In this document: positions 62,736 through 64,000 of the stretch, one piece after another
Position numbering within the stretch: the first letter of the stretch is position 1
Layout of the letters: the number at the start of each line of letters is the position of its first letter
NCBI GenBank assembly: GCA_951802195.1
Contig: OX637635.1
Coordinates: 372,001-436,000 of the forward strand
Origin: Tausonia pullulans
Lineage: Eukaryota > Basidiomycota > Tremellomycetes > Cystofilobasidiales > Mrakiaceae
Direction of reading: 5' to 3'
DNA: 64,000 nt
The notes under the pieces: model-generated
Told to the model about the DNA's origin: nothing
What the model saw: only the letters and a program-made list of their open reading frames with translations
The model's database searches: none
Program-made: the position numbers and the translations under genes

Positions 62736-64000
62736 ATGACCAGTCTCATCAACAAGATCCAGGACGCGGCCCAGGACGTCGGCTCGTCGTCGGCTTCGTC
62801 CGCCGCCCAGGTCAGCAACGGCGAGCTCAGGGACAACCCTAGCTTCGTTCTGCGAGGTGAGTAGGGCATACCCTTTCCTTTCTGCCTCAGAGACCCAGAG
62901 ACCAAGGAGGAACAAGGAGAAGGAAACCACCGACGAAAAGTTCCTCCTCGGCTACGTCAGCGCTGCGAGAGCGCTGGCATCAACGATGGCCCCCTTGGTG
63001 CCCCAGCTTACGACCTGACTCCTTCGACCGCCTTCTCAAGGCATCCACGACACCTCATACGAGCAACGGCCCATCCCGGAGGTTGGCTCTCATGACGTCC
63101 TGATTGAGATCGCTAAGACGGGTGCGTCGCGCCCATCCTCCTTCAAAGTTGCACGCTGTGATGACGCGAGAGCTCATCCCTTTGCCCCTCGTATCTGATG
63201 GCTCAGGCATCTGCGGCTCGGTGGGTCTCTGCATCGGGCGTGAAGGATGGGATCGGGCAGTGGTAGAGACTGACGCGTTGATGAACACATCAGGACGTTC
63301 ACTACCACGAGCACGCCTGTATTGGCGACTTCGTCCTTGAGGAGCCCATGGTCCTTGGTCATGAGTCCTCAGGTCCGTTCAGCCATGGAGCTCTCCATTA
63401 GGGGAACGCGAGGGCTGACAGTCGATCTCACCAGGCGTCGTTGTCCGGGTCGGATCCAGCGTCAAGACCCATAAGGTCGGAGACAGGGTCGCCCTCGAGC
63501 CGGGAGTCAGTTGTGGGTAAGTGAGGAAGAAGCAGTCCGCCGTTCTCTGTGTCGAATGAGGCTGATGTGTCTCCCTAGACGATGCATCTCGTGCCGATCC
63601 GGAATCTACGAGGTGTGTCCATTAAGCAATCTCACTCGGCTCTAGAACCGTCGGCACTGAACTTCGCCCACTCTCCGCCCGCCCAGCTCTGCCCTGATAT
63701 GCAATTCGCCGCGACGCCTCCCTTCACTGGAGGAACCCTTGGACGGTACTACGCCCTCCCCGCAGAACTCGCGCACAAGATCCCGGACTCGATGACCCTC
63801 GAGGACGGTGCGCTCATCGAGCCGCTCTCGGTCGCCGTTCACGCGGTATCCCAGCTCGCCAAGCTCAAGACTGGCATGAACGTCGCCGTATTCGGCGCCG
63901 GGCCGGTTGGCCTTCTTTGCATGGCAGTCGCCAAGGGTGAGTCGGCTTTGCGTGGCCGTTTGCATCATCGAAAGCTGCTTATGCCCTAGCTCTTGTGCAG
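62736..64000 (+). CDS. zinc-dependent polyol (xylitol/sorbitol-type) dehydrogenase, 5' part
   Basis: Medium-chain dehydrogenase that oxidises sugar alcohols with NAD(P)+. Exons 62736..62856, 63041..63121, 63207..63220 (14 nt, encoding ICGS), 63294..63372, 63435..63516, 63579..63612, 63687..63936; the last visible acceptor ends exactly at 64000, so the rest lies outside. Catalytic zinc ligands are seen: Cys in GICGSDVHYH and His/Glu in GHES. The structural zinc site is kept with four Cys ([16 protein letters not shown]). Then follow [35 protein letters not shown] and the cofactor-fold start [12 protein letters not shown], all typical of sorbitol/xylitol/arabitol dehydrogenases. A Ser/Ala-rich N-terminal extension of about 30 residues precedes the usual start. 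Which polyol it uses cannot be told from this part. Confidence 0.92.

Overview
This window is nuclear DNA of a basidiomycete fungus, most likely a GC-rich, intron-dense yeast-like lineage such as Pucciniomycotina/Microbotryomycetes. The class is inferred from style, not proven. Supporting signs are the fungal-specific elongation factor EF-3, fungal families such as PKR1, LCL2 and ORM, many introns of about 50-90 bp in nearly every gene, and the absence of bacterial-type operons. Splice sites were placed by hand and checked by reading phase. Where exon lists are given, the spliced lengths are multiples of three unless the gene runs off the window.

Layout, left to right. (1) End of ribosomal protein RPL9/uL6 (+, to 593). 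(2) Large single-pass membrane protein with Axl2/dystroglycan-type cadherin-like repeats (+, 2028-5581). (3) 16-exon MFS transporter of the ACS family (+, 6682-9556). (4) Translation elongation factor EF-3 (-, 11077-14870). (5) Decayed copper P-type ATPase (-, about 15690-16600). (6) 33-exon CHD/Mit1-type chromatin remodeller (-, 16765-24494). (7) Decayed stomatin-like protein 2 gene (-, about 25270-26140). (8) SUR1-type GT32 sphingolipid mannosyltransferase (-, 26910-29952). (9) tRNA-Val(CAC) (-). (10) Membrane-anchored heparinase II/III-like enzyme (-, 32668-36305). (11) ORM/ORMDL regulator of serine palmitoyltransferase (-, 36922-38438). (12) A 2.6-kb gene-poor stretch. (13) GH2 beta-mannosidase (-, 41054-44813). 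(14) PKR1 V-ATPase assembly factor (+). (15) PhzF-family protein (-). (16) MTD1 methylenetetrahydrofolate dehydrogenase (+). (17) 801-residue low-complexity protein of unknown function (-, 49340-51815). (18) Second tRNA-Val(CAC) (+). (19) Multi-pass membrane protein (-, 54722-56152). (20) LCL2 secretory-pathway protein (-). (21) Ankyrin-dysferlin-FYVE-RING protein (+, 58181-62410). (22) Start of a polyol (xylitol/sorbitol-type) dehydrogenase (+, from 62736).

How the genes may relate. SUR1 and ORM both act in sphingolipid synthesis and lie about 7 kb apart on the same strand. PKR1 and LCL2 act in ER/secretory and vacuolar biology. The Ank-DysF-FYVE-RING protein should act on PI3P-containing endosomal or vacuolar membranes. 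The two decayed host genes sit in the gaps on either side of the CHD gene. A repeat of about 165 bp occurs twice near the right end. The two tRNA-Val genes share a piece of upstream flank in opposite orientation. I see no CRISPR array, no bacterial mobile element and no clear intact transposon.
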